NCBI GenBank assembly: GCA_031281275.1
Contig: JAITFP010000043.1
Coordinates: 1 to 64,000 of the forward strand
Direction: 5' to 3'
DNA: 64,000 bases
DNA from: Candidatus Fibrimonadaceae bacterium
GTDB taxonomy: Bacteria; Fibrobacterota; Fibrobacteria; Fibrobacterales; Fibrobacteraceae
This document shows, piece after piece, positions 41,384-49,584 of the stretch. Numbering within the stretch: the first letter of the stretch is position 1; each line of letters begins with the position of its first letter. Below the pieces are notes generated by a model. The model saw nothing but the letters and a program-made list of their open reading frames with translations, was not told the origin of the DNA and searched no databases. The position numbers were made by a program, and so were the translations under genes.

Positions 41384-42139
41384 ATGCCCCTCAACTGCAA
41401 AAGAGCATTTATTCTGATATTTCTTGCCCTTGTCGTCCACGCACAAGAGCAGCAACGTGTTGCAATTCTGAGAACCGTGGATGACGGCGAACCGTCTGTG
41501 GAGATTACTGACTTATTTTTCCTTACAGGAAGGCTGCGCGAAATTGCCGGCAATGTTTTGCAGAATAATTATGGCATTATGACCGAACAGAGCATTATTG
41601 ACAAGCTGGGTGGCAGGGAAATTGCGGTGAAAGTCTGCAAGGAAACTGAGGGTTGCTTGGCACAGCTGGGCAGAAGGATAAACGCGGATTACATAGGGCA
41701 GGCGAGGCTGGGGCGTTTTGGCGGCAACCTGACAATAGTCGTGGAGCTATACAACAGCGGAAGCGGGTTGCAGGCTGCTCCTGCGATTACTGGGCAGGCT
41801 GAAAACATATCCGGCTTGCTTGATGTTTTGAATAAGAAAGCGCCGGAAATGTTCGGGAAAATGCCGGGTATTGTTTATGAGCAGGCGAAGCCTGTCAAAA
41901 CCAGTTTTTGGGTTGCCCTTGGCTTAGATATTCTAGGAGTGGCGGTTGTTTCTGTTGGGGTTGTAAAAAACTCGGAGATGAATGAGGCATTGGATAAATA
42001 CAACAAAAGAGGGCAAACGCCTGAATATTATAAAGATGCCCGTAAAGATGCGGAAAGCAGCCGCAACAGCAGGAATATGCTTTATGTCATTGGAGGTGTG
42101 GCTTTGGCTTCGGGTATGGGAGTGCATATATGGTTTTAA
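41384..42139 (+). CDS. Exported protein, paralog of the 46,186 TonB-like protein's N-terminal domain
   Basis: This is a 251-residue protein from the ATG at 41384 (MPLNCKRAFILIFLALVVHAQEQ: signal peptide ending HAQ). The N-terminal domain of about 150 residues (RVAILRTVDDGEPSVEIT, RLREIAGNVL, CLAQLGRRINADYIGQARLG) is closely similar to the first domain of the protein encoded at 46,186. It resembles the curli CsgG-like/TolB-like domains that collect periplasmic inputs. The C terminus has two hydrophobic segments (FWVALGLDILGVAVVSVGVV, MLYVIGGVALASGMGV). It overlaps the following FISUMP lipoprotein gene by 10 bases, which suggests joint function. Confidence 0.6.
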   Translation: MPLNCKRAFILIFLALVVHAQEQQRVAILRTVDDGEPSVEITDLFFLTGRLREIAGNVLQNNYGIMTEQSIIDKLGGREIAVKVCKETEGCLAQLGRRINADYIGQARLGRFGGNLTIVVELYNSGSGLQAAPAITGQAENISGLLDVLNKKAPEMFGKMPGIVYEQAKPVKTSFWVALGLDILGVAVVSVGVVKNSEMNEALDKYNKRGQTPEYYKDARKDAESSRNSRNMLYVIGGVALASGMGVHIWF

Positions 42140-43164
42140 GATTTTTTCTACTCACAGCAATGTTTCTTTTTGTGTCTTGCTCGGAAATGAAGTTCAACAA
42201 CCCAGACGATCCGGAAAGCTCCAAATATATCGGGAAATCCAGTTCCAGCTCTGATAAAGTGCCTTTGTCAAGCGCAAGGCAGAGCAGCAGCTCCAACGAA
42301 CCGTTCAGCAGTTCCTCCGCAGTTTTGCCAAGTTCTAGTTCTGCGACAAGTTCTAGTTCTTCGATGGTAGCGGCATTGTCTTCATCAAGCTCTAAGCAGA
42401 GCAGTAGTTCTAATGCACCGCCTAGTAGTTCCTCCGTTGCTATGCTAAGTTCTAGCTCGGCGGTTGTTTCTTCGTCAAGCATAACAGTATCAAGCAGTTC
42501 TTCTGCCGTTCCTAGTTCTAGTTCTGTGGTAGTATCTTCGTCAAGTTTAATGCCGAGTAGTAGTTCCATTGCACCACCTAGTAGTAGCTCTGTTGCTCCC
42601 AGTTCAAGCTCGATTCAAGCGGGTCCTTCTGTAATTCACGGGAGCGAGACTTATCAAACGGTTGTGATAGGCGAACAAACTTGGATGAATAGGAATTTGA
42701 ATTACAATGCAAGTGGTAGCAAATGTTATGACAACAACGAAGCCAACTGTGCTATTTACGGCAGGCTGTATAATTGGGCAACAGCAAAGACTGTTTGTCC
42801 TAGCGGTTGGCATTTGCCAAGTAATGCGGAGTGGAATGTCTTGATGAAATTCGTCAATCCTAGCTGTACTGACAATAGCAATTGTGCTGGTGCAGGAACA
42901 AAATTAAAGGCAACGAGCGGATGGTTTGAACCTGACAATGGCGAGGACACGTATGGCTTTTCCGCCCTGCCGGGCGGCCGCGGTCTTTCTGGTGGCAGTT
43001 TCTACGGTGTCGGCGGCTACGGCTACTGGTGGAGTGCCAGTGAGAAAGATAGCGACATCGCTTACGGCCGGGACATGTACGACTACCTCGATGACGTGCA
43101 CTGGGGCAACTACGATAAGAACTACATGTTCAGTGTCCGTTGCTTGCAAGATATTATGAATTAA
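42130..43164 (+). CDS. FISUMP-domain (Fibrobacter major paralogous domain) lipoprotein with possible hypervariable C terminus
   Basis: This 344-residue lipoprotein has the signal FFLLTAMFLFVSC (Cys 17). A poly-Ser linker of about 130 residues (many SSSSS runs) leads to a C-terminal FISUMP domain (TIGR02145) from about residue 170. The motifs are YQTVVIGEQTWMNRNLNY, GRLYNWATAKTVCPSGWHLP, AEWNVLMKFV, YGFSALPGGRG, YGYWWSASE and FSVRCLQD. The last 60 residues use mostly C-ending codons and raise GC sharply over the rest of the gene, a pattern expected of a diversity-generating retroelement target. The protein probably sits on the cell surface on a flexible stalk as a binding protein. Confidence 0.88.
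   Translation: MVLRFFLLTAMFLFVSCSEMKFNNPDDPESSKYIGKSSSSSDKVPLSSARQSSSSNEPFSSSSAVLPSSSSATSSSSSMVAALSSSSSKQSSSSNAPPSSSSVAMLSSSSAVVSSSSITVSSSSSAVPSSSSVVVSSSSLMPSSSSIAPPSSSSVAPSSSSIQAGPSVIHGSETYQTVVIGEQTWMNRNLNYNASGSKCYDNNEANCAIYGRLYNWATAKTVCPSGWHLPSNAEWNVLMKFVNPSCTDNSNCAGAGTKLKATSGWFEPDNGEDTYGFSALPGGRGLSGGSFYGVGGYGYWWSASEKDSDIAYGRDMYDYLDDVHWGNYDKNYMFSVRCLQDIMN
42960..43150 (+). other. Candidate DGR variable region in the FISUMP gene
   Basis: Codons at exposed positions are GGC, GAC, ATC, TAC, CTC, CAC and AAC: all one- or two-base variants of AAC with the C kept. They are interspersed with invariant framework codons (TGG TGG AGT GCC, TTC AGT GTC CGT TGC). This matches adenine-directed mutagenesis of a template rich in AAC. 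No reverse transcriptase, Avd or template repeat lies in this window. Confidence 0.5.
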
Positions 43165-43175
43165 CGTCATTGATG

Positions 43176-44237
43176 CTACAATAGTTGTTTAACAAACTCC
43201 GCCAATTCCCTCCCATTTTTCTCCGCCTGCCTCTTGCTCGGATGCCAATCCGCTCCATAACCAAGCGAACCATCTTGACGCGAAAACGAGAACCTGTGAA
43301 CCGAAATGCCTTGTTTTGCGAGTTCGGTTTTTGAAGCATCCAAAAATTTTTTGCAAAGGGTTAAACTAGGAACTCCTTTGGGCCAAAAATCGTTTAGCAT
43401 AGGACCGTCTGTTATGATTATTTGGGCATCGGGATATTTTTCCTTAACCTGCTTTGCGAACTTCACCATTGAATTGACAAACCCTGCGGAATCTGGCGCG
43501 CCCACGGCGAAATCATTTGTTCCAAGCTCTATAACGGCAATGTCTGGTTGCCAAGAAAAATCCCAGGGGATTTTTGAATTCACGCTTGTATACGGAAAAA
43601 ATTCCGGCAAAGTGCGGCGGTCTCCTGAATCTGAATTGTTGCGGAAAATTCCCCTGCCCGAAAAAGCCACGGTTCGCATTTCCGCATCTAGTTCCTTTGC
43701 GGCAACTCCTGCATAGGAAGAAAATACATCTTGAGTTTTTGGAGAATAGGTATGTTCCTTTACCGGATCTAAAACTCCGTAGCCTGCGGTTATGGAATTA
43801 CCTAAAAATTCAATTTTGAGTTTTGGTTTTTGCGGCAATGCTTCTTTTTTGGGAACGCCTTTTATTTCAAAGCCTTTGAAAAGAGCATCGCCTTGTATAG
43901 ATTCCGTGCGTTTAGCAACGCTGATTACATGAATCCCTTTTGCGAGATTTTTCGCTATGAGATGTTTTTCGTTTGCATTTGCCGATAAATCAAGAGGCGG
44001 CATTTGCTTGCCGTCCAAAGTTACGCTAAACACATTGCCGGGGCTTTTTAGCAAAATGCTTGCCTCTGTTCCTTCAAAAGCAATGATGAATTCAACGCCA
44101 GAAAATGAAGCTCTGGCAATATCCGCTTCTTTTGCAAAGCGACCATTTATGCTCACCGCTGAATCAAAGGGAGAGATTATCGTTTGGGCTATAACATTGC
44201 TCACGAGTATTCCAAAAAGTAGGTAAATGTGCATCAT
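43176..44237 (-). CDS. Secreted SGNH esterase, CE2-like acetyl-xylan esterase
   Basis: This 353-residue protein has a signal peptide (MMHIYLLFGILVSNVIAQ). An N-terminal jelly-roll domain (about 20-120, INGRFAKEADIARASFSG, FEGTEASILLKSPG) and a C-terminal SGNH hydrolase follow. The nucleophile motif is FLGNSITAGYG, block III is IELGTNDFA, and the catalytic Asp-His pair is GADWHPSKRQ. This two-domain layout is that of carbohydrate esterase family 2, which removes acetyl groups from xylan and other plant polysaccharides, fitting a fibre-degrading lifestyle. It is convergent with the FISUMP gene and divergent from recQ. A large palindrome sits between it and recQ. Confidence 0.82.
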   Translation of the reverse strand: MMHIYLLFGILVSNVIAQTIISPFDSAVSINGRFAKEADIARASFSGVEFIIAFEGTEASILLKSPGNVFSVTLDGKQMPPLDLSANANEKHLIAKNLAKGIHVISVAKRTESIQGDALFKGFEIKGVPKKEALPQKPKLKIEFLGNSITAGYGVLDPVKEHTYSPKTQDVFSSYAGVAAKELDAEMRTVAFSGRGIFRNNSDSGDRRTLPEFFPYTSVNSKIPWDFSWQPDIAVIELGTNDFAVGAPDSAGFVNSMVKFAKQVKEKYPDAQIIITDGPMLNDFWPKGVPSLTLCKKFLDASKTELAKQGISVHRFSFSRQDGSLGYGADWHPSKRQAEKNGRELAEFVKQLL

Positions 44238-44253
44238 ATATAAAATAAAAAAT

Positions 44254-44296
44254 TGTCCAAAATCTGTTTAAACATTGTTTAAACACTTTTTGGACA
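44254..44296. repeat. 43-base nested palindrome between the esterase gene and recQ
   Basis: Outer arms TGTCCAAAA and TTTTGGACA enclose two copies of the self-palindrome GTTTAAAC separated by ATT. The 20-base arms match at 18 positions. It lies 17 bases upstream of the esterase start and could be an operator or an RNA hairpin. Confidence 0.75.
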
Positions 44297-44365
44297 CTTT
44301 AAAACCGCAAATCCAAGCCAAATTTGTAGTTTTTGTTAATGGCATAGTTTTTGCGTTTGCTATAT

Positions 44366-46183
44366 ATGACTAAACTTGAAACCTTAAAGCAGTATTTTGG
44401 ATATGACAGTTTTCGCAGCGGGCAGGAAACTCTTATTGACGGCGTGGTTGCTGGCAGGGATGTTTTGGGAGTTATGCCCACCGGAGCGGGAAAATCTGTT
44501 TGTTTTCAGATACCTGCGCTTATGATGGATGGGGTTGCCATTATTGTGTCGCCGCTCATTTCGTTGATGAAAGACCAAGTGAACGCACTCACACAGTCGG
44601 GTATTCCGGCGGCTTTTATCAATTCTTCGCTTAGCGGATTGCAAATAGACAAAGCATTGCAAAAGGCACGGGAGGGGGCATACAAACTGATTTACGTTGC
44701 TCCCGAAAGATTGCTTGCTTCCGATTTTTTGAGCTTTGCGCAAACTGCCAAACTTTCTATGCTAACCGTTGATGAAGCTCACTGCATATCGCAATGGGGG
44801 CAGGATTTTCGCCCAAGCTATTCAAAGATACCGGAATTTGTTGCAAGTTTGCCCAAACGCCCAATTTTATCGGCTTTTACGGCAACAGCGACGGCGAAAG
44901 TTAGAGAGGATATAGTTGCTTTGCTCGGGTTAAATGACCCCATTGTTTTGGTTACGGGTTTTAATAGAGAGAATCTATATTTTGAAGTACAAAAAACCAA
45001 AGACAAATATGCAGCACTTACCACATTCCTCAACATTCAAAAAGAACGAAGCGGAATTGTTTATTGTTCCACTCGCGCTGCGGTTGAAGAGGTTTGCGAA
45101 AAATTGAAAACAGAAGGGTATAGCGCATCGCGCTATCACGCCGGACTTGCCGATGATGAGCGGCACGATAATCAAGATGATTTTTTATACGACCGTGTGC
45201 AGATAATGGTTGCAACAAATGCTTTTGGCATGGGAATAGATAAATCAAATGTATCTTTTGTGGTGCATTACAATATGCCCAAAGATATGGAAAGCTACTA
45301 TCAAGAAGCCGGACGTGCAGGGCGCGATGGCGGACCAGCAGATTGCATTTTGCTTTACAGCGGGCAAGATGTGCGCACGAATATGTGGCTCATTGAAAAT
45401 GCTCGCGATGTGCAATATCCCGACAAAGAAACAGAAGAATTGCTAAAAGAGCGAGACCGCAAGCGGTTGCGAGAAATGACATTTTACTGTTCCGTAAATG
45501 ATTGCCTGCGTGGATATATTCTTAAATATTTTGGAGAAAATCCACCGAATTATTGCGGCAACTGCGGTAATTGCGATACGAATTTTGAAATGGTTGATAT
45601 AACGGTTGAAGCGCAAAAAATTCTCTCTTGCGTAGCGAGGATGAAGGAGAGATATGGACAGAAAATGCTAATAGATGTGCTTAGAGGCAGCAAAAGCGAA
45701 AAAGTGCTGCGTTTGCAGCTTGATAAACTCTCAACTTATGGCATAAGCGAAAAAAGCGAAAAACAATTGTACGAGATGATCAACCAGTTAATTTTGAACG
45801 ATTATCTTTTAAAAACAGATGACGAATATCCCGTGTTAAGATTGGGAAATCGCGCAAGCGAAATTTTGCGAAACGGAAAAACCGTGCAGATGAAATTGGT
45901 AAAAGAAAAGCAAGCTCCAGAAATTGCAACCAATAAAAAACAAACCAGACCAGTTGACAACAGACTATTTGCTGTTTTGAGAGAACTAAGACTGGCAATA
46001 GCAAAAGAACAAAATGTTCCAGCATTCGTAATTTTCCCAGACAGTGCTTTGATAGATATGTGTATGAAAGTTCCCACGACAGACGAGGAATTTTTGAAGG
46101 TATCTGGTGTTGGCAAAGTAAAGCTGGAAAGGTATGGCGAAAAATTTTTAAAAGTTATTGTGGAATTTCTACATTACAAATAG
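44366..46183 (+). CDS. recQ: ATP-dependent DNA helicase RecQ
   Basis: RecQ is a 3'-5' helicase for recombination and repair. It has Walker A MPTGAGKSVCFQ, DEAHCISQWGQDFRPSY, FTATAT, and motifs V and VI (ATNAFGMGIDK, YQEAGRAGRDG). The RQC zinc-binding region is CSVNDCLRG ... CGNCGNCD. A C-terminal HRDC domain (FAVLRELRLAIAKEQNVP ... LKVSGVGKVKLERYG) completes a full-length RecQ of about 605 residues. I use ATG at 44366 (MTKLETLKQYFGYDSF), as the ORF-track start five codons earlier adds only MRLLY. The tyrosine-rich TATATATG context resembles other promoters here. The next gene starts 2 bases after its stop. Confidence 0.94.
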   Translation: MTKLETLKQYFGYDSFRSGQETLIDGVVAGRDVLGVMPTGAGKSVCFQIPALMMDGVAIIVSPLISLMKDQVNALTQSGIPAAFINSSLSGLQIDKALQKAREGAYKLIYVAPERLLASDFLSFAQTAKLSMLTVDEAHCISQWGQDFRPSYSKIPEFVASLPKRPILSAFTATATAKVREDIVALLGLNDPIVLVTGFNRENLYFEVQKTKDKYAALTTFLNIQKERSGIVYCSTRAAVEEVCEKLKTEGYSASRYHAGLADDERHDNQDDFLYDRVQIMVATNAFGMGIDKSNVSFVVHYNMPKDMESYYQEAGRAGRDGGPADCILLYSGQDVRTNMWLIENARDVQYPDKETEELLKERDRKRLREMTFYCSVNDCLRGYILKYFGENPPNYCGNCGNCDTNFEMVDITVEAQKILSCVARMKERYGQKMLIDVLRGSKSEKVLRLQLDKLSTYGISEKSEKQLYEMINQLILNDYLLKTDDEYPVLRLGNRASEILRNGKTVQMKLVKEKQAPEIATNKKQTRPVDNRLFAVLRELRLAIAKEQNVPAFVIFPDSALIDMCMKVPTTDEEFLKVSGVGKVKLERYGEKFLKVIVEFLHYK

Positions 46184-46185
46184 AT

Positions 46186-47841
46186 ATGTCCCTCAGCTGC
46201 AAAAGAGTGTTTATTTTACTATTTCTTACCCTTGCTATCCACGCACAAGAGCAGAAACGTGTTGCGATATTGAATACGGAGGATAACGGCGAGCCATCGC
46301 TGGAATTTACGGATTTGACCTATTTGACCGATAGGTTGCGTGAAATAGCTGGGAATATGCTGCCCGAAGATAAATACTTTGTTATGACCACGCAGAGCAT
46401 AATAGACAAGATGGGTTCAAAGGAGAACGCCCGAAAAGTATGCAAAGAGGCGACGTGCATGGCTGAAATTGGCAGGAAAATAAGTGCTGAGTATATCGGT
46501 CAGGCAAGGCTAGGTCGTTTTGACGGCAATTTTACAATAAGTATGGAATTGTATCATAGCGCAAGAGGCAATTTGCTTGTTTCCTTCACTGGTAAAGCGA
46601 AAGACGTATCTGGTTTGGAGGCTGTTATAGATGAAAAAGCACCACAAATGTTTGGCAAAATGCCTGGTGCCTCTGGCGGTTCAAAAACTACTCCCGTTGC
46701 TCCTGTTGTTGCTGGTGGCATTAGCGGCGTACAATCCACAGGCAGAGATTATGAGTTTGAAGGCAGAAAAAGTTACTTGGCAAGTATAGCTACAGAGCCA
46801 GAAGGAGCGGTCGTAAGTTTTAACGGAGTGCCCGATTCTCGCTGCACCAAAACGCCTTGCAAATTAACGCTTGCGGAAGGCAATGTTCGCATAGTGGCGG
46901 CATTGGAGCAGTACGAGAGGGCAGACACCACGGTTTTCATAAAACAGAACAACCAGAACATAAGCATCAGGCTAAAAGCGAATTTCGGTGTTTTGGAGAT
47001 AAAACCAGCCTATTCCGATGGCATAGGCAAAGACGAGCAATGGGGTTTATCAATAAACGGCAAGGTATCTTCTTTTTTGGAAAGCAAGCTTTCACCGGGT
47101 AAATATAAGGTAGAACTCAGCCATAGGTGCTATGAAACTTTAAGTTTTGATGCAGGGATAAACAAGGATAAGCGCGAAGTTTTTGATATTGCTACTTATA
47201 TAAAATTGAAAAAAGGAGGCTTGGTTTTGAACGCGGAGAAAAATGGCGAACCAGTTAGCGAACCCGTTTTCGTGAACGGCAAGCAGGCAGGGGAAACTCC
47301 GTTCAGTGGTTCTGTGCCTTTGTGCGCAAAAATTGAGATTGGCAAAAACAGAGAAATAGTTAATGTAAAATTAGAATACAACGAAAAAGTCAATTATACA
47401 TACAAAGTCAACTTAGACAACAGGCTTGGTTCTGGCGGTATTGGTGATGCGCTTGGCGGCTTGATGGGTGGTAGCGCAGGCGGTCTTGGCACAAAAGCCA
47501 AAGGCTCTTTAAAGGCTCCGAGCGCAAGAGATATAGATATGGGTTCTGGCGATGGTTCTCGCTCCAAAGCGGAAATTATGGCTGTTGTTAATGCCCGTAT
47601 GCCAGGTTTAAGAAACATCTATAACAAGTATTTGAAGTTGAAACCGGGCTTTAGCGGCAAGGTTACTCTCAAATTCACCATTGCTCCCGGTGGCGATATT
47701 GTTAGCATTAGCATTGTGTCTTCCACAACAGGCTATGGCGAGTTTGATACCGCTGTTAAGAATATGGTGGCAACTTGGAAATGGAAGGTTATAAAGAGTG
47801 GCAACACTACTCCGACCATACCATTTAATTTCACGGAATAA
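46186..47841 (+). CDS. Exported PEGA-domain protein with TonB/AgmX-like C terminus
   Basis: This 551-residue protein from ATG 46186 has a signal peptide (LSCKRVFILLFLTLAIHAQ). An N-terminal domain shared with the 41,384 protein follows (RVAILNTEDNGEPSLEFTD, ISAEYIGQARLGRFDG). At about 200-290 lies a PEGA-type repeat (IATEPEGAVVSFNGVPDS, TPCKLTLAEGNVRIVAA), with further beta-rich segments and a Gly-rich linker. The C-terminal TonB_C/AgmX-PglI-like domain (LRNIYNKYLKLKPGFSGKV, FTIAPGGDIVSISIVSSTTG) ends it. The arrangement suggests a periplasmic or outer-membrane-associated energy-coupling or gliding-type protein. The ORF-track start at 46060 lies inside recQ. A strong terminator follows. Confidence 0.72.
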   Translation: MSLSCKRVFILLFLTLAIHAQEQKRVAILNTEDNGEPSLEFTDLTYLTDRLREIAGNMLPEDKYFVMTTQSIIDKMGSKENARKVCKEATCMAEIGRKISAEYIGQARLGRFDGNFTISMELYHSARGNLLVSFTGKAKDVSGLEAVIDEKAPQMFGKMPGASGGSKTTPVAPVVAGGISGVQSTGRDYEFEGRKSYLASIATEPEGAVVSFNGVPDSRCTKTPCKLTLAEGNVRIVAALEQYERADTTVFIKQNNQNISIRLKANFGVLEIKPAYSDGIGKDEQWGLSINGKVSSFLESKLSPGKYKVELSHRCYETLSFDAGINKDKREVFDIATYIKLKKGGLVLNAEKNGEPVSEPVFVNGKQAGETPFSGSVPLCAKIEIGKNREIVNVKLEYNEKVNYTYKVNLDNRLGSGGIGDALGGLMGGSAGGLGTKAKGSLKAPSARDIDMGSGDGSRSKAEIMAVVNARMPGLRNIYNKYLKLKPGFSGKVTLKFTIAPGGDIVSISIVSSTTGYGEFDTAVKNMVATWKWKVIKSGNTTPTIPFNFTE

Positions 47842-47858
47842 ACTTAAAATTTTTTCAA

Positions 47859-47880
47859 AGCCCCGAAAGGGGCTATTTTT
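47859..47880 (+). terminator. Intrinsic terminator directly before cheR
   Basis: AGCCCC-GAAA-GGGGCT stem-loop followed by ATTTTT. The T-run ends at the base before the cheR ATG. Confidence 0.85.
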
Positions 47881-48723
47881 ATGAAAATAACGCTTACCGA
47901 ATTCAAACTCCTTCGAGATTATCTGGAAGAACGGAGCGGTATTTGTTTAAATGAAGATAAAGCGTATTTGCTTGAAAATAGATTGGCTTCTATTATAGAA
48001 TCTTATAAGTGCAAAGATTTTTCCGAGTTTTATTATATACTTAAAGGTGCGCAGCACGAGGAACTTGATAACAAGCTGATAGATATTATGACCACAAACG
48101 AAACGTTGTGGTTCAGAGATGCTCATCCTTATGCTATTTTGAAAGAGAAAATCTTGCCAAGTTTTGTTCAAGCTGTCAAAGACGGAAAAAAAAATTCAAT
48201 TAAAATTTGGAGTGCGGCGAGCAGTACAGGTCAGGAACCATATAGCATAGCTATTACCGTGCGTGATTTTTGTATGGGACAAAATATAATTAAAAAAGAA
48301 ATGGTGCATATACTAGCAACAGATATTTCCGATTCTTGTATTGAAAAAGCCAAGGCAGGCACTTATGATTCCATTGCCATGAGCAGGGGAATTAGTCAGG
48401 AGCAACTGAACAGATATTTTACGAAGGAATCTACTAACAGTTATACTATTAATCAAGAAATTAAAAGCATGGTTAAATTCCAAAAATTTAATTTGCAAGA
48501 TAATCCCATTATTTTGGAGCCTCATTTTGATTTGGTATTTATGCGTTATGTGGCTATTTATTTTAGCGATGAGTTCAAAAAGGGTTTGTACAGCAGGCTT
48601 GCAAGAATTCTTTCTCCAAACGGATTTCTGATTATTGGCGCGGTGGAAACGCTCAGGGGGCTTAGCGAGAATTTTGAGATGATGTCTCACGCGGGCGGTT
48701 TATACTATCAATGTAAGCGTTAA
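47881..48723 (+). CDS. cheR: CheR-type protein-glutamate methyltransferase
   Basis: This 280-residue SAM-dependent enzyme methylates chemoreceptor glutamates. The N-terminal all-helical CheR domain (FKLLRDYLEERSGICLNED) leads to IMTTNETLWFRDAHPYA. The SAM-binding region IKIWSAASSTGQEPYSIA, LATDISDSCIEKAKAGTYD, FNLQDN and LVFMRYVAIYFSDE follow. The length is normal. No other chemotaxis gene is adjacent, so the target receptor system is elsewhere. The start codon immediately follows a terminator, leaving no conventional ribosome site except GGGG of the hairpin. It overlaps convergent hisG by 4 bases. Confidence 0.9.
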   Translation: MKITLTEFKLLRDYLEERSGICLNEDKAYLLENRLASIIESYKCKDFSEFYYILKGAQHEELDNKLIDIMTTNETLWFRDAHPYAILKEKILPSFVQAVKDGKKNSIKIWSAASSTGQEPYSIAITVRDFCMGQNIIKKEMVHILATDISDSCIEKAKAGTYDSIAMSRGISQEQLNRYFTKESTNSYTINQEIKSMVKFQKFNLQDNPIILEPHFDLVFMRYVAIYFSDEFKKGLYSRLARILSPNGFLIIGAVETLRGLSENFEMMSHAGGLYYQCKR

Positions 48724-49562
48724 ACTCGTGCGCTTTCAATGTTGAATAGCAAAATTCCTTTGCAGCCAATATCTTGAAGTTTGTCCATTATTGAATTTGA
48801 TTCTTCGCTTTTCACCATTGCTTTTACTGAATACCAATTTTTATTTTGCAAAGGTGCCACAGTTGGCGATTCGATGCCGGGCGTTATGGAACAGGCTTTT
48901 TCCAATAGTTCTGAAGGAACATCGTATTCAACCATTTTATAGCTCATAGCCACCAATTTGCCTTCTATGCGCCGAGTAAGTGTGCGAACTTCTAGGTATT
49001 CTTGGCGGTTTGGGTGAGCAAATAGTGCTGCATTGCTCAAAAACAGAGGTTCTCCCAAAATGCGAAGCCCTGCTTGTTTTAGGGTTGTTCCCGTATCCAC
49101 AACATCAACAACTGCATCTGCAACATCAAGCCCCACAGATATTTCAACCGCGCCTTCCAGCTCAACGAGTTCCATATTAGGTTTTTTGAAATAATTGCGA
49201 ACAATGTTTGGAAAGCTGGTTGCTATCCGCAAATTTTCAATATCACTCAATTTTTGATAGCTACTATGCTCTGGAACAGCAGCGCAGTGTTTGCTTCCAC
49301 CAAAAGGCAAGTCAAGTATTTTTATAGCAGGACTTTGTGCTTCTACGCAAAAATCCACGCCAGTTATGCCAGCATCTATTATGCCTTTGCCAACATACAT
49401 TGGAATATCGCTAGGTCGCAAAAAATAAAATTCAATGCCATTTGCGGCATCTACCGAACTGAGCGTTTTAATAACTTTGCTAACCTTGTATCCACAAGCC
49501 TTTAGCAAATCCAGCGCAGGCTCCGAAAGCACGCCTTTATTTGGAATGGCAACTTTTATCAT
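48720..49562 (-). CDS. hisG: ATP phosphoribosyltransferase, long form (HisG)
   Basis: HisG catalyses the first step of histidine synthesis, joining ATP and PRPP. At 280 residues it is the long form with a C-terminal regulatory ACT-like domain (WYSVKAMVKSEESNSIMDKL, GCKGILLFNIE) that binds histidine. It therefore does not need HisZ. Catalytic-domain motifs are VAIPNKGVLSEPALDLL, DAGITGVDF, LRIATSFPNIVRNYF and the PRPP loop VDVVDTGTTLKQAGLR. No other his gene is adjacent. The start has a TTTTTCTAAATT box 11 bases upstream. Its 3' end overlaps cheR. Confidence 0.93.
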   Translation of the reverse strand: MIKVAIPNKGVLSEPALDLLKACGYKVSKVIKTLSSVDAANGIEFYFLRPSDIPMYVGKGIIDAGITGVDFCVEAQSPAIKILDLPFGGSKHCAAVPEHSSYQKLSDIENLRIATSFPNIVRNYFKKPNMELVELEGAVEISVGLDVADAVVDVVDTGTTLKQAGLRILGEPLFLSNAALFAHPNRQEYLEVRTLTRRIEGKLVAMSYKMVEYDVPSELLEKACSITPGIESPTVAPLQNKNWYSVKAMVKSEESNSIMDKLQDIGCKGILLFNIESARV

Positions 49563-49572
49563 TTACGGGAAT

Positions 49573-49584
49573 AATTTAGAAAAA
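49573..49584 (-). promoter_or_regulatory. TTTTTCTAAATT box of hisG
   Basis: The minus-strand copy of the recurring box ends 11 bases before the hisG ATG and touches the left inverted repeat at 49585. Confidence 0.4.

Noticed and set aside
42087-42569. Long minus-strand frame (160 residues, Leu/Glu-rich) opposite the FISUMP gene
   Set aside because: It is the antisense of the poly-Ser linker. Ser codon runs read as Leu/Glu repeats on the other strand, and no start signal or family match is seen.
44254-44296. GTTTAAAC pair as a CRISPR repeat
   Set aside because: Only two 8-base copies three bases apart and no spacer-length units, so it is a palindrome, not an array.
44351-44365. Upstream recQ start from the ORF track
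   Set aside because: It adds only MRLLY over a promoter-like stretch; the family start matches ATG 44366.
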